Assembly: GCA_963989385.1 (NCBI GenBank)
Contig: OZ022498.1
Span: 105,137,298-105,201,297 of the forward strand
Source of the DNA: Ctena decussata
Taxonomy: Eukaryota; Mollusca; Bivalvia; Lucinida; Lucinidae
Length of the DNA stretch: 64,000 nucleotides
Reading direction: 5' to 3'
The notes beneath the pieces are model-generated. The model made no database searches, was not told the origin of the DNA, and saw nothing but the letters and a program-made list of their open reading frames with translations. Below, one piece after another: positions 54,991 through 64,000 of the stretch. Within the stretch, counting starts at the first letter, position 1; every line of letters starts with the position of its first letter. A program made the translations under genes and the position numbers.

Positions 54991-56041
54991 GATTTTGGGG
55001 GCGCAAATTCATCAGGGACTAGATTCCAGACTCAAATATATTGAAGTTAACAGTGTATAACAGCATTCTTGCAACCGATTCTGATTCCTGCAACCATGAC
55101 TGTTTGCTCTATATGGTTCTTTACATTTTAGCACCATGATTTTGCAGCCTGATTTCATATAATCTGTATGCTTTTGTTTGTTTTGTTTTTTTTAATGTTA
55201 TTGAAATTTGGATGTTGGGTAAACTTTAAACCCCAAACAATTTGTTGACTATCATTTCAAGTCCAGTGTCACTTCCGTCCAGCACCAGTCGGACCCACAT
55301 ACCACAAAGGCCATATATCCTGATAATTGCCGGGCTAGAGGGTTGCAATTTGGTGCAGATACGTGGGATTTTAACTACATAGGATACAAATTCACAAAAA
55401 TCAACAGCAACATAAATGAATATTATTATCTAATATATTTCTGTGAAAGCAAATATAACATATTCTTGAATGAAAACTGCTTTAAGAAATGTCTGTGACT
55501 GTTTGCATTATTATTGCATAGCAAAACCTGCATCATTTACAACCTGCAGTTTGTGAGCATTTGTTTTAAAACACAACATATGTTATTTGAATACAAATCA
55601 CTACATGCTAAGATAAAGTCTGCGAGAACTGAACTTTCAACCAAAATGTGTTTGTTTAACAGTCTCTGTTAGTATAAATTTGGACTCCAAAGTTTCTGTG
55701 TGAGATTGAATTTGCACCTCACCAAAAAAAAGAAAAAAAGAATTTGCACCTCACACACAAAAAAGAAGAAGAATTTGCACCTCACACACAGACAAAAAAT
55801 GATGCATTTGTGCTGTTGTTCTTTTGTCAAACATATTGTTTTTCTGTATAAAGCAAAACTTTATGCAGTTTTGATATCATTTGACACATTTTTCTCAGTT
55901 TCTTCTCTCTTTCACTGTTAGTTTGCCACACCTGAAAGTAGAAAAAAAATTCATTGTTAAATCCGGTGTTTGGTAGTTGTGACATAAAGGTCATAAGAAA
56001 AGTAATCATAAATTTGACACTGTAGTAAACTTATTGCAATC
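54991..56041. other. leader/untranslated region of the Gypsy remnant
   Basis: AT-rich; triple repeat of AATTTGCACCTCAC (about 55709-55783) is the only structure seen. Confidence 0.4.
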
Positions 56042-56506
56042 ATGGCTGAGGCTGAGATGGGAGAACCTCCAATTTTGCGGCATGTCCAGCAGAATGAGAA
56101 TGGCAGTGACAATGAATCTGTCGTTTCAAACGAACCTAACAATTCACGGTTATTTTCGCGTCTGGAGAATGACATTAAAGAAGAAATGACTTCCATGGCG
56201 ACTCAGGTAAAAGAAACTATTTTGGGTTTAACAGAACAGGTACAACAAAGACTTAATGACCTAGACACACAAGTTCATTCAAGCCCAATTAAGGGATCAG
56301 AACAACAATCAAGGGGCAATAACTCAGATCAGAAACAGCACACCTGTACAATTAAACACACATACCATTATGACTACATGTGCTACCCTTGTGACAGTCT
56401 GCTCAAGTAACTGAAACTGTCTCTAACAGTAGCAATACTCAGGCAATAAACTCAGGTATGGAAACATCCGCTTGCACATCAGAGTCAAGTGTAGATAACT
56501 ATTTAA
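56042..56506 (+). pseudogene. Gypsy-type gag, N-terminal part (broken)
   Basis: An ATG at 56042 opens 122 codons of acidic, coiled-coil-like sequence (MAEAEMGEPPILRHV, then SRLENDIKEEMTSMATQVKE). It is the N-terminal part of a retrotransposon Gag. The frame stops at 56408-56410, but similar Ser/Thr-rich sequence continues in another frame to the MITE boundary, so a frameshift is likely. Protease, reverse transcriptase and integrase were not found, so the copy is dead. Confidence 0.65.
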
Positions 56507-57044
56507 AGGCAGGTTCCTGGGCTAGCGATGTCAATTATGTCAACAAAATAATTTCGTCTTTTCTGAGCAGTATTGAAGTCTCTTATTTTTCTGAATTTGT
56601 TGCTACTGAGAAACTCGTCAGATGTTGAAGAAAATAGTCGTTTTCCCTTTTGGTTTATTTTCTTTCGTTGGAATTCCAGTTCTAAAAATAATTATGTTTA
56701 TTATGTCTATAAGTGCGTGATTTCTGATGCCATTCTCCAAAGGTCAATTTTCCCTTGACGTGAGCTCTCCTAGAGGTCCTGGCAGGGCGGATGGGTTAAA
56801 ACTATCCCAAAATGCAATGCAGCATGACATCAGCTGCGTTATCTATTTTTGCCGCGAACTAAAAATAGCGCTAACTGGTGTGCGAAGCAGAGTTAGGAAA
56901 TCCCTTGCAAAACAACTTTTCTAATATTTTTTTGATCTACACTTTTTAGTGAAACTTATTAATTCCCTTTTATAAGTGCTTTCCAACAACTTGGATGAAA
57001 GTTCATCAAGATTATGATGCATTCCAAAGTACAGGAACCTACCT
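56507..57044. mobile_element. TTAA-flanked MITE inserted in gag
   Basis: AGGCAGGTTCCTGG begins after TTAA (56503-56506) and CCAAAGTACAGGAACCTACCT ends before TTAA (57045-57048); the 13-base inverted ends read AGGYAGGTTCCTG. 538 bp, no transposase. The ends differ from the AGGCCCC/AGTCTCC family, so it is a second TTAA-type family. Confidence 0.88.
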
Positions 57045-57560
57045 TTAAAACTAAAGCCTCAACATTTTGTTGGTAATGACGATTTTGAAGATTTTTTAAC
57101 ACAATTTGAAATTACTTCAGAATTAAACTGCTGGAATTATAAAGCCAAATCACTTCACTTCACTTAGCAAATTGTTTGACTGGAGCTGCTAGAGCTTTAT
57201 TAAATGAGCTCACGGCAGAACAACGGCGTGATTACGATAACTTGGTACAAAAACTGACTGAAAGATATGGCTCTGAAAATCGGGCAGAAGTTTTCAGATC
57301 TCAACTAAAATCGCGAACAAGGGGAAAAGGGGAGACAATTACAGAATTAGCAAAAGCAATCAAAAAGCTTACCAGACAGTCTTATCCAAAAGTCTCACAA
57401 GACGTTATAGGACCATTTCATTGATGCCTTGACCGAAACTGGAATAAGATTGCGCTTGCGTGAGGTTTGCCCTAAAACACTAGCTGAAGCTGAGAAAGTT
57501 GCAGTAAGAATGGAAGCGCACCGAATAGCTGATAAACAGAGAGCGAGACTGGTAGGTTAT
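57045..57560 (+). pseudogene. Gypsy-type gag, central/C-terminal part (broken)
   Basis: The translated pieces match the capsid-like core of Ty3/Gypsy Gag: FVGNDDFEDFLTQFE, GAARALLNELTAEQRRDY, LTERYGSENRAEVFRSQLKS and GETITELAKAIKKL, then a further frame with RLRLREVCPKTLAEAE and VAVRMEAHR. Frame changes occur near 57160 (a CACTT duplication) and near 57405. Sequence similarity ends at about 57545, before any zinc knuckle or pol. Confidence 0.82.
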
Positions 57561-58580
57561 GTTGGCAATTACTAATGGCCGCTTGTACAACGGGATAAGT
57601 AGGAGTTGAGTGGTGCTCATGTGAGAATCTCCATTGATCGGATTTACAAACTCAAGTTAGGATCACGACTCCGATCAGGGTTGACTCTTGCTCACATGGC
57701 TTTTATATCGATAATGAAATGGTGAGTGGCGCTCAGAAAGTACGGATCATACAAACCTGCTTCATAGCAGGTTTGGGTAACTTGTCCCTGATATGTCTTG
57801 TCATGTCGGTATTTTAGATCTTAAATAAAGTTAGATATAGATAAGTACAATATCATTTTGTATTGGACATTTAAAGATATGGAATATATTAAAATACAGT
57901 TGATGTTTTAGTAAATTAGGGTTTTAGATAAGGCAAAAAAAAAGTCCTGATGCCGTCACATTTTATGATTTTATATTTGAACTGATACCATTTGACAAAA
58001 ACTTGTCCTTTTACATGTATCTCTGCGTCACGGAACGACTGCCTTCCTATGTGTATAACCGGACCAGTCTTTACATCGGTGGATTGTGGTCAGCAGGTTG
58101 TATGTACGCAGAAAAGTAAGCCCTAAGTGTCAGCAGGAATATATGGAAATATGTTCAATTCTGTGCATGATGGGTGCTACAGATCCCAATTTTGACTTCT
58201 TTGTTATCCAGATGATTTTTTTTCTAACAATGATTACTACTACAATAAAAAATGCGCTCAATAAACAATTCCGATTCTGATTCTGGGTGCGTATGCTTAC
58301 ATAGACCAACATACGGACAAGAAAAAATACTATCATTACAATTAAGTTAAGAAGCAAAAAAGGACTTTGGATAAGCGGTAACATTTTGCTTTGATGAATG
58401 TTTTGTTAAATATTGAATTAGGTAGTTACGAACTTATCCAACGCTTAAATGGTTTCCAAGAATGTTTACTGCTAAACCCCTCCAGTAGTTATTACTGACC
58501 GTCCCAAGGCGGTACTTTCGTTGCGGTTGCATTTGGTTTATGTTCGGTGCCGTTTAATTTATTGTGTTCTCATTTTAACC
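57561..58580. other. unassigned DNA with a LINE-type tail
   Basis: AATAAACAATTCCGATTCTG followed by ATTCTG (58258-58283) resembles the 3' end of the LINE at 3705-4605; only the last few dozen bases of the element may be present. Nothing else was recognised. Confidence 0.4.
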
Positions 58581-58583
58581 CTT

Positions 58584-58870
58584 CTATAATAAAAATAGAA
58601 AATAGGTAAAAATAATTGTTAAATGTTTTTCGTATAATTTGCTTAGTCTGTTGTAACCCTTCTGTTGGTCTAAATTATTTAGTTCACTAAAGATAGCTGA
58701 ATTGCCACCTAATTGGGAAAGAGCTGCTGACTCGGCCTTTTTCTTGTAATTTATTGTTTGTTGGGATGTCTTTGTCAATCTTTTCCTTTGATGTTGGGGA
58801 TAGGGTTTGGGATCTGATTCAGTCGGTTCCTGAAGTGTAGTTACTCTTTAAATTTGTTTTATAATTATTT
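58584..58870 (-). repeat. segment shared with 25660-25790, coding-like frame
   Basis: On the minus strand TTTAAAGAGTAACTACACTT then CAG, followed by a stretch that stays open for about 90 codons to a stop at 58584 (SDPKPYPQHQ, KTSQQTINYK, AALSQLGGNSAIFSELNNLD). About 130 bp of it is nearly identical, in the opposite orientation, to DNA inside the 25480-27514 insertion. The shared part starts at an acceptor-like ACACTTCAG. It may be an exon or ORF piece of one retroelement family; the protein is unrecognised. Confidence 0.5.
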
Positions 58871-58932
58871 TGTATTTACATGCTCATTCTCCGAGGTCTC
58901 AATATCCTTTTAAGTTTTCCGTTGCAGCTTCC

Positions 58933-58958
58933 TTTTTTTTTTTTTTTTTTTTTTTTTT
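58933..58958. repeat. poly-T run
   Basis: 26 T; possibly the A tail of a retrotransposed minus-strand copy. Confidence 0.9.
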
Positions 58959-58959
58959 G

Positions 58960-59499
58960 CAAAACATAATAGTTTTTTTTTAAGTTTTACATGATAAAAT
59001 TGACAACACTCTCGCTGTTGTCTTGTCCTGCTAAACGACTAGGTCGACATACAGCCTCAGAATCTAAACAAATGATACTGAAGGAACAGTCGCTTTACAT
59101 GATCTTTCATTTACTTCCCTATCTAAGAACTAACTTTAATGAATGTGGACGCATATGTCCCTGCCGTCGCAGATACCGGAAGCACGCCCTGTAATTTCGA
59201 ATGGACATGTCACTGCCGAGATCAGTCTGCAAATTCACGCCGTGAGTTCCAGATTGCTCGCTTTCTACACGGCTATGGTACGTGTAGGATGTCAGCCAGC
59301 AATGATGGCTTATATGAATAATATGGTTGTAATGGTGCGCAGGCTGGTCATTGTGTCCTCTGTTTACATGTACCAAGGAATGGATCTTTCTATTACCGAG
59401 GGACAGTCGCCTGTCTTCTTATACAGGTAGAAATGATTTATTTTACCAAATGTTTGAAATGATCAACAAATCGCAGGGTAAGTTTGATCCTTAAATTTT
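58960..59499. other. unassigned DNA, weak Cys-rich frame
   Basis: 59139-59430 is open in two frames; one (CNFEWTCHCRDQSANSRREF) is cysteine-rich. No family was recognised and a stop interrupts the frame at 59319, so no gene is called. Confidence 0.25.
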
Positions 59500-61075
59500 T
59501 TTGTCCAGTGTATCTTACATTTCATGAAGGACCAGACTGTCAGTATATACGCAACTAAATGACAGAGGAAACAAGCTGGCTGGAGGTGGAAAACAGTTAA
59601 ATCATTGCATGTCTTGTGAGGATGTATCCTGGCTTGCTGCTTTCCTGCAAGTATTTTTGTGATCAAAGTTTTCGGAGTTTTTTTTTATGGGACACAAATT
59701 TGAGCAGTTTTCACAGGGAAAGACTTGATTCTGATGAACTGCTGATCAGATCCTAATAATCTACAGCAATACATATCTTTATTACTAAACTCGTTCTTTA
59801 GTTATAAAATTAATGAATTCTGTCGATTTTCTTAAAACACACGTTTTCCTCAGAGTTTTATAAAAGGTTACCGAGGAATCAAACTTTTCAGAACACGACT
59901 ATAAACAGCCCAAAAAGACTGTCCATGGTCACATTGGAAACGGCTTACGTTTCCAAGAAGCTACGCCTGAGCAAGTTTTCTTAAACTTCTGACACCTTTG
60001 AAAACTTGAAATTGAAAAAAAGAAATATTCATTGAAAATGTTCTGTCTCAAATAAAAGTGCTGCTTTGAACAGATTCGAGTAAAAAATAATACTTTTAAA
60101 GTCTAATCTTAGATTTACTTACCATATACGTTATTCCAAAACAGATACACTCTTACACCCAACAGTCAGACAGGCGCTCAATTGACAAAATACGTTTTGT
60201 ATTTTTAAAAGGATACATACAAAATTTTGAGAAACCATACTAACCAAAATACGGGGACAAAATATCTCAGATAACAGTGTACAATCAGATCAGCTTCTGT
60301 TTCTACTCCTAGAACAGTATAATCAGGATGTGCACTGTTTATCATCATTGTCGATATACAATATAAACGGAAACTCACTTTCACTTTTTTTAATGTTTGG
60401 ATATCAAATGCGGTGATTTAATTATGTGTCCAAATATGAAGGTTAAAGGGTCAAGTGCGGCAACTTCGGACAGCGGGTAAATTCGGACATACCGTTGCTA
60501 ACAGTGAAAATTCAGATGAGACAGCTCATAATCAGGATTTTCACTGTTTGTCCAGATAATTTTGTTTTAATTCCAAACAACTGACATATAAAGGAAACAA
60601 TGTCACTGTCCGAATTTACCCTTTGTCCGAAGTTACCCGACTTATCCCTATAATGGTTATGCGCTTACCCTTAAATGGCATGAATAAGGAAGGAAGAAAC
60701 CTATCGAGCTGGGTGCGCTTTATTACGCCGGGCATCGATTTTAGGTTGAATTTGCGAAGTGTAGATGTATTTTGAACACTTCGGTTTTCTTCCAGTTTTG
60801 AGGGTTATCAGTAGGATAAAAGGCCCCATAGCTCCATCATTGTAAAAGAACGCGATTAGCTAATTTTAAACAGTGAAACATCCTTGAGTTTCCCATTAAA
60901 TAAAAAAGTATGAAAAAATGGTCATTTCAGCTGGCAACTAAAATGATCTCCTTTTGATTTCATATGCTCTATCAGCCGTAGCTACTCACTATAGTTTCGT
61001 CATTGTATATGATCGTGATTGGCCGGCTTTAGAAAATAAAAACGTCCTTGAATTTCTCATAAAAAAAATTAATAA
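59500..61075. repeat. segmental duplication, copy B
   Basis: Collinear with 45640-47930 over most of its length. It lacks the block of about 870 bp containing the GGCCGCC MITE and instead has the CGGACA MITE (60451-60644). Confidence 0.8.
60451..60644. mobile_element. CGGACA MITE, copy 2, with empty site in copy A
   Basis: TCAAGTGCGGCAACTTCGGA at the left; CCGAAGTTACCCGACTTA at the right. The interior hairpin GAAAATTCAGATGAGACAGC is shared with 13162-13592. Segmental copy A reads straight through (about 47437-47461), so the insertion post-dates the duplication or was lost from A. Confidence 0.88.
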
Positions 61076-61735
61076 TTATATAATGACCTATATTTCTTTT
61101 TTTAATTTTTCCAAACCTAAATTCGATTTCACAGACTCCCATACATGGTAAAAAAAACCAAGGAACAAGAGGTAAAAAATACCAGGTACAGGGACTTAAT
61201 AATACAAAGAACGGCAAGGATACGATTCATTGTCTCGCCGTTGCGTAATTTCATTGCTCAACGGGGAACCAGAAACGAAAACCATATTCTTACGAAGATA
61301 CTTGCCATTCATATTATTTTTTTTCCTTTGTTTTGCCAGTTATACGACACAAAAAGGCACATTAACCGACATACTTTCATCAATTCCAAAGGCTTTACTG
61401 GTTTTATGATAAAATTGTGTTTCTCCGAGTTGTACCACTGGTAGGACTATGCAGACATTAAATAAAATGTTAAAATAACAGTGTACAAGAGTGGGGCCCC
61501 ATTCACGGTCCCACTTCAGTGCATTAAGTTTATATTGCATCACTCGAACGGAAATCAGAAAAGGAAAATTATATTTTGATGGGCGACTAGTAGTTTTTCA
61601 AAAACATCTTCCCCATACGTTTCGCCGTTCTGCATCTCAACCTACATTTTATCACCAAACTTGAAGGTTGAAGAGCTTTTCGTAATGATTTGTGTTTATA
61701 CGTTTTTATGACTGATCGGACTATGTCATATGCAT
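60820..61735 (+). mobile_element. TTAA-type MITE, diverged/rearranged copies
   Basis: AGGCCCCATAGCTCC..., CACTATAGTTTCGTCATTGT, TTGCTCAACGGGGAACCAGA, TTATCACCAAACTTGAAGGT and GATCGGACTATG are the family's blocks in order, but some occur twice (for example CCCCATTCAC and CGAACGGAAATCAG), so two copies are probably merged. Frames at 61145-61444 and similar are not genes. Confidence 0.65.
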
Positions 61736-61839
61736 AAAAACATAAAAATCAGCTACTTTCTGGCCGCATCTGTTTTCTCCCATCAGTAATAGAGTTTGAC
61801 TGTTTCATGACAAATATATTATTTTAAAGTAAACAACCA

Positions 61840-61925
61840 GCTCCGTTTCTCTGGGAAACGGCATAATATATACTGAAATACTATCTCAAAGAGCTGTAAA
61901 ACCAAAAACAACCAACCAACCAGCC
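61840..61925 (+). mobile_element. SINE family 2, 3' tail
   Basis: ATATATACTGAAATACTATC, TCAAAGAGCTGTAAAACC and CAACCAACCAACC; plus orientation, 3' end only. Confidence 0.7.
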
Positions 61926-62240
61926 TTTCAGGAGAATTAACTCCAACATTACTTCATCTGTCAGTTTCTAGATTCTGAGGTATTTTTGAACTTTACACGG
62001 TTTTTGCCAATAAACGAAATGGTGACATTTTGTTTGCCTTATCATGAAGCCCATGTCTCGCGGAACGCGACAGTAAGTGTGGCTCGGAGAGGAATGCTCG
62101 TTGTCTGCCATCTCTTTTCTTTCAAACTTTTGGGGTATAGCGAAACTGAAGAAGTTAAATACACAAACGCGTGTCTGTCGCACTAAATTTGGTATGGATA
62201 CATTAATATTATATACAATGTAAGTTTAACTGATAGAGGA
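61926..62240. other. unassigned DNA
   Basis: Nothing was recognised. Confidence 0.3.
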
Positions 62241-62241
62241 T

Positions 62242-62394
62242 ATTTGACTTTTTCAGTATAAGGTCGATTTTTATTTCACCGAATGAACACCAAAAGCAGT
62301 ATTTTCACGAGTGGCGAAGCCACGAGTGAAAATACCACTTTAGGTGTTCATGAGTGAAATAAAAATTCATCTTACACTGAAAAAAAGTCAAATT
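62242..62394. repeat. 153-bp palindrome
   Basis: Arms ATTTGACTTTTTCAGTATAA / TACACTGAAAAAAAGTCAAAT, then ATTTTTATTTCAC / GTGAAATAAAAAT and TATTTTCACGAGTGGC / GCCACGAGTGAAAATA, centred on GGCGAAGCC. It is a near-perfect hairpin with a tiny loop, similar in style to the palindromes at 6845 and 16902. Confidence 0.88.
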
Positions 62395-63036
62395 TTCTAT
62401 TTCTTTTATGCTTGAAAATCGCAATAATTCTGTTTATTCAAGAGCGTCAGCCATTACGACAGAAACACAACTTTTTTTTCTAGCCGTCTTGCGTCAAATT
62501 TGATGCTTCCAGCGTGTTTATTGGGTATGATTTTGGTTGTAAACGAGGTTTGCAACTGAAAAATAGCTTGAAATATCATTTTGATAAGCAGATCACGAAA
62601 AATTTGCCAAGAAAGAATGCCTACAGGAGACCCAGGCGGCTTGACGTCGCGTGCAGTTTGAATGTTACGTTTGCGCTTTACGTGACGCCATTAACGTCGT
62701 AATGACGTGCAAACAAGTGTGACGTAATTTTTGTCTAGCCAGATAAGATTTAGCCAATTAATCAACAAAAAACTTGAGACTATTTCCCAAAAATCCGATT
62801 TCTGAAACAGAAAAATCGAAAGTGATAATTTCACTTTTTGAAACAGTAAGATTATCAGTTTCGATTTCACCGAGAAATCTCTATAATTCACTGAATAGTA
62901 TTAAAGAAAAATAATAATATTATGCATTAGCATGCCCCATCGATTTAATATATTTTTCATGAAGTTTTAAATAAATTTCATTTTTTTCTTTGCATTTTGT
63001 TTTGGTAAAACAAAGTTATCAAGACACATGTGTATA
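62395..63036. other. unassigned DNA
   Basis: No gene or repeat end was recognised. Confidence 0.3.
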
Positions 63037-63320
63037 AGCAATGGGGTCATGCGCTGGAATAAAACATAGCAGGAAAAACCTACCAGACTAGACGCACTAC
63101 GGTACGGGGATTTACCCAGGAGCTCATGTATACTGGGTTGCCTGCCCCTGACAAAATACAGGGACAGATAACGGATAACGCCATTGCTGACGATGGCCTT
63201 GTTGAACCCGGACCAAATAATGCCTTGACTGCAAATGTGGGCCAGGAAAGTTGAGGACCCCCGCCTCCCCCTTCCAGGTTTTTCCTACTATGTTTTACTC
63301 CAGCGCATGACCTCATTGCT
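63037..63320. mobile_element. MITE with 44-bp inverted ends (GCAATGGGGTCATGCGCTGG)
   Basis: GCAATGGGGTCATGCGCTGG then AATAAAACATAG at the left; CTATGTTTTACT then CCAGCGCATGACCTCATTGC at the right. About 41 of 44 bases pair. 284 bp, no open frame of interest. No target duplication was resolved. Confidence 0.88.
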
Positions 63321-63399
63321 GATGCTCTTTCCTGCACAATGAGGCTAATGGGTATTGGTAGAGGCATTCCCACAAAATAGGCTACGAATGTGGAAACGT

Positions 63400-63691
63400 C
63401 GCTTACTGAATTTTCCTGATATCATGATCGAATCATTTCTAACAAAGGCCTTGAGCACCTCGAGCACTGTTTTCTCCTCAGCATTTGCTAAAAACCCCAT
63501 AAAATATGCTTTTTGACAGAATAAGCTAATAAAAAGACCGATTATGCATGCATGTTTTTGTTTTTGAGAACCTTACCGTCCCGCGGACGCTTAACACAGA
63601 AAATACACGTGGCATGGACTAGCATATATTATTTTGTCGTAATGTGTCTAATAATCTATCGAATAGCTGATGTTGCTTCTTGCTGAAATAC
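63400..63691 (-). repeat. PTB-gene 3' region, duplication copy 3
   Basis: GTTTTCTCCTCAGCATTTGC, ATAAAATATGC, GTCTAATAATCT and GAAATACTCATTT align, with more divergence, to 36690-36980 and 38040-39166. It is the 3' flank of the PTB exon that follows. Confidence 0.65.
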
Positions 63692-64000
63692 TCATTTTGA
63701 TTTCGAATCCAAGTTTCTTTTACAAAGCATCATGCACTTTTCTTTAATGACTTTGCTGAGAAAAGAACTAAAAACAAATTCTCCTTCCCCACTTTGACAT
63801 CTCCTGCCTGCGATTATGACAAATCTGTATCCTTGGCATCCATACTTTCGAATTCCGGCAAAAGGCCAATATGACACCTTGAAATCAGTATTCCTTTCAA
63901 GCAATATCATGCCATCTTGTTGAAGTTGTAGGCGATAACTGCCATGAGGTATTCTAAGTTTTGAATTTTGTGGTGATTGTATGAGGTCTACAGGAAAGCT
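63692..64000 (-). CDS. IRS-type PTB domain exon (DOK-like), copy 2, cut by the window end
   Basis: Minus strand; the frame is open from the window edge to the stop at 63692-63694. It encodes FPVDLIQSPQNSKLRIPHGS, then RLQLQQDGMILLERNTDFKV, SYWPFAGIRKYG and IIAGRRCQSGEGEFVFSS: the same strand order as the exon at 39167-39510 (WPF, AGRRC, GEGEFVF), with the same C-terminal style (SKSK versus FKTK before the stop). It is therefore a paralogue. The start of the exon lies beyond base 64000. A PTB domain binds phosphotyrosine-containing NPxY peptides on receptors. Differences cluster outside the AGRRC-GEGEF core. Confidence 0.85.
   Translation of the reverse strand, partial: SFPVDLIQSPQNSKLRIPHGSYRLQLQQDGMILLERNTDFKVSYWPFAGIRKYGCQGYRFVIIAGRRCQSGEGEFVFSSFLSKVIKEKCMMLCKRNLDSKSK

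Noticed and set aside
59139..59430. cysteine-rich secreted peptide gene
   Set aside because: No signal peptide, a stop in the frame, and no family resemblance.

Overview
This window looks like animal nuclear DNA, most likely from a marine bivalve mollusc, possibly a heterodont clam. It is AT-rich and gene-poor, and it is crowded with short non-autonomous transposons, tRNA-derived SINEs and decayed LINEs. The recognisable host exons belong to metazoan families: an SLC7 amino-acid transporter, an ankyrin/SOCS-box protein, two paralogous IRS-type PTB exons, a B-box protein and a HIRAN-like exon. The bivalve call is an inference from the repeat style; no sequence here proves the species. There is no operon structure, CRISPR array or functional tRNA/rRNA.

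Layout. 1-2.1 kb: first coding exon of an SLC7 light-chain transporter, minus strand, running out of the window to the left. 2.4-23.4 kb: transposon-dense DNA with a foldback element built from about 20-bp units, a LINE fragment between C/G-rich inverted arms, many palindromic MITEs, several SINE copies, microsatellites and a mariner transposase remnant. 23.46-29.82 kb: a 170-bp satellite array with higher-order structure, broken by two insertions whose target duplications can be read directly. 30.2-33 kb: the only long intact gene, a 583-codon intronless ankyrin/SOCS-box gene lying between two copies of one MITE, the second of which supplies its stop codon. 33.2-35.8 kb: a tandem-repeat element containing a LINE remnant. 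36.4-39.6 kb: duplicated 3' regions and terminal exon of an IRS-type PTB gene; a third copy lies at 63.4-64 kb. 39.6-48 kb: a tandem duplication, small candidate exons, a B-box exon and copy A of a segmental duplication. 48-54 kb: a 1.9-kb foldback transposon, an RTE-like LINE, nested MITEs and a HIRAN-like exon. 54-57.6 kb: remnant of a Gypsy-type LTR retrotransposon with a broken gag that carries a TTAA-type MITE. 59.5-61.1 kb: copy B of the segmental duplication.

The window reads mainly as a record of nested insertions. Duplicated copies supply empty-site controls for several MITE families (TTAA-type, CGGACA-type, GGCCGCC-type), so termini, target duplications and order of events can be read directly. 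The biologically notable points are the satellite higher-order repeat with its dyad core, the ankyrin/SOCS-box gene with a transposon-derived stop codon and an apparently degenerate Cul5 box, the repeated PTB exon, and several apparently uncatalogued foldback families.
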